NCBI GenBank assembly: GCA_905480285.1
Contig: CAJQPT010000141.1
Location: forward strand, 1 to 50,751
Source: an uncultured bacterium
GTDB lineage: Bacteria; Planctomycetota; UBA1135; GCA-002686595
Direction: 5' to 3'
Length of the DNA: 50,751 bases
The notes below the pieces were generated by a model. It saw only the letters and a program-made list of their open reading frames with translations, made no database searches and had not been told where the DNA came from. This document shows positions 49,333 to 50,751 of the stretch, piece by piece. The translations under genes and the position numbers were made by a program. Every line of letters starts with the position of its first letter. The first letter of the stretch is position 1.

Positions 49333-50751
49333 ATGGCCGGAATTGACTACTCACAGAAGATCCCGAACAACGTGGATCTGAAGTCGGACAAGCGCCTTCA
49401 GCGGGCGCTCGAGCGCTGGCAGCCTGACTACCTCGACTGGTGGCGGGACATGGGCCCGACCGACTTCAACGAGAACGACGTCTACCTGCGCACCGCCGTC
49501 AGCGTGGACCGCGACGGCTGGGCGAACTTCGACTACGTCAAGATGCCCGACTATCGCTGGGGCATCTTCCTCACCCCGACGGAGGCCGGCGGCAAGATCG
49601 GCTTCGGCGACCACCAGGGCGAGGATGTCTGGGAGCAGGTCCCCGGCGAGTACCGCAACTGGCTGCGACGCCTCATCGTCACCCAGGCCGACACGGAGCC
49701 GGCGTCGGTCGAGCAGCAGCGCCTGCTGGGCCTCACCGCGCCCTCCATGTACGACCTCCGGAACCTCTTCCAGGTCAACGTCGAGGAAGGCCGCCACCTG
49801 TGGGCGATGGTCTACCTCCTCCACAGCTACTTCGGGAAGGACGGACGCGAGGAGGCCTCGGAGCTCCTCGAGCGCCGCTCCGGCAACGCGGACCACCCGC
49901 GGATCCTCTCGACGTTCAACGAGCCCTGCCATGACTGGCTGAGCTTCTTCTGCTTCACGATGTTCACGGACCGTGACGGCAAGTTCCAGCTGCTCTCGCT
50001 CGCTGAGTCGGGCTTCGAGCCCCTGGCGCGCACGACCCAGTTCATGCTCACCGAGGAGGCCCACCATATGTTCGTGGGCCAGACAGGCATCGCGCGGATC
50101 ATCCGCCGGACCTGTGAGGTCCTCAAGGAGAACCCCGACGCGGACCTGCACGCCGAGGGCGTGATTCCGCTCGAGACGATCCAGCGCTACATCAACTACT
50201 GGGCGGCTTCGTCCCTCGACCTGTTCGGCGCGGAGATCTCCAGCAACTCGGCGAACTTCTTCGGGGCCGGCATCAAGGGCCGCGCCTACGAGAAGAAGAA
50301 CTACGACGAGCACAGCGCCCTCGACCAGGGCTACGCCCTGGATCGCCTCGTGGAAGGCGAGGTGAAGCCTGACGAGGTCCCCCTGCGTAACGCGATGAAC
50401 GAGGTCCTGCGCGACGCGTACGTGAAGGACAACCTCAAGGGCATCGCGTACTGGAACAAGGAGACCGCCAAGGCGGGCATCGACTTCCAGTTCACCTATC
50501 CGCACCGCCGGTTCAACCGGGCCGTCGGCGAGTGGTCCGGCGGGTGCTTCCACCTGCACACCGGCGACAAGATGTCGAAGGACGCGTACGAGGCGGCCTG
50601 CCAGGACTGGCTCCCGAGCCAGGGAGAGGCCGACTACGTGCGCAGCCTCATGAAGCCCTGCACCGAGCCCGGCAAGTTCGCCAACTGGATCGCCCCGCCC
50701 CTGCGCGGCATCAACAGCCAGGCCGTGGACTTCGAGTACGTGAAGCTCTGA
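49333..50751 (+). CDS. boxB: Benzoyl-CoA 2,3-epoxidase subunit BoxB
   Basis: 472 residues; its stop is the last codon of the window, so it is complete. Diiron epoxidase that, with the reductase BoxA, forms 2,3-epoxybenzoyl-CoA. Diiron ligands: E152/H155 in NVEEGRHLW and E241-x2-H244/H245 in LTEEAHHMF; NEPCHDWLSFF supplies the intermediate Asp. Other BoxB blocks: RWGIFLTPTEAGGKIGFGDH, LSTFNEPCHDW, AASSLDLFGAEISSNSANFFGAGIKGR, TYPHRRFNRAVGEWSGG. A GGAG at 49323-49326 lies 6 nt before the ATG at 49333. The BoxA, BoxD, benzoate-CoA ligase and transport genes are not visible and may follow downstream of the window. Confidence 0.96.
   Translation: MAGIDYSQKIPNNVDLKSDKRLQRALERWQPDYLDWWRDMGPTDFNENDVYLRTAVSVDRDGWANFDYVKMPDYRWGIFLTPTEAGGKIGFGDHQGEDVWEQVPGEYRNWLRRLIVTQADTEPASVEQQRLLGLTAPSMYDLRNLFQVNVEEGRHLWAMVYLLHSYFGKDGREEASELLERRSGNADHPRILSTFNEPCHDWLSFFCFTMFTDRDGKFQLLSLAESGFEPLARTTQFMLTEEAHHMFVGQTGIARIIRRTCEVLKENPDADLHAEGVIPLETIQRYINYWAASSLDLFGAEISSNSANFFGAGIKGRAYEKKNYDEHSALDQGYALDRLVEGEVKPDEVPLRNAMNEVLRDAYVKDNLKGIAYWNKETAKAGIDFQFTYPHRRFNRAVGEWSGGCFHLHTGDKMSKDAYEAACQDWLPSQGEADYVRSLMKPCTEPGKFANWIAPPLRGINSQAVDFEYVKL

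Noticed and set aside
49351-50559. 402-codon minus-strand frame opposite boxB
   Set aside because: Shadow frame; BoxB diiron motifs are on the plus strand.

Overview
The window is very GC-rich, gene-dense bacterial DNA with both strands used. It looks like chromosomal sequence from a high-GC planctomycete-like bacterium. The best clue is a TPR protein carrying two RNA polymerase alpha C-terminal domains (2940-4601), an architecture I associate with Planctomycetota. The many secreted lipoproteins and frequent GTG starts fit but do not prove this, and a myxobacterium-like host is not excluded. I see no rRNA, tRNA, CRISPR array, transposase or phage gene.

Layout: 1-9.4 kb holds housekeeping genes: ffh (cut by the window edge), murA, the TPR/alpha-CTD protein, ruvA, a large secreted HExxH lipoprotein and ribD. 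9.4-17.8 kb holds mdh, an SGNH-like/MBOAT pair for surface O-acylation, miaB, a small lipoprotein behind a textbook sigma-54 promoter with two upstream palindromes, and a second HExxH lipoprotein. 17.8-24.1 kb holds a COG4586-type ABC exporter (ATPase plus two permeases) coupled to queD, divergent folB-folK, an SDR and an amidohydrolase. 24.1-29.9 kb is a tight minus-strand five-gene run: coiled-coil lipoprotein, alpha/alpha-toroid protein, eboA-like, eboB-like, BNR-repeat sialidase-like protein. 30.1-31.8 kb is the P5C dehydrogenase.

31.9-36.2 kb has a methyltransferase whose start codon overlaps that of a divergent operon: two paralogous radical SAM proteins, an ankyrin protein and a degenerate DapA-like barrel. 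36.3-41.9 kb holds a PlsC acyltransferase, an NRDE/TANGO2 protein with a pentapeptide-repeat insertion, a 923-residue alpha/beta-hydrolase + DedA + ATP-grasp fusion, and an OlsB-like N-acyltransferase; together they suggest acyl/aminoacyl lipid chemistry. 42.1-46.7 kb holds a 1189-residue secreted HExxH protein and a divergent ChaN-like lipoprotein. 46.7-50.8 kb is an aerobic benzoyl-CoA (box) locus: BoxR-type regulator divergent from boxC and boxB.

Two patterns recur. Gene junctions often overlap by 4 nt (GTGA or ATGA), implying translational coupling. Short tandem repeats are common: periods of 12 and 15 bp inside reading frames, and of 8, 13 and 18 bp between genes.
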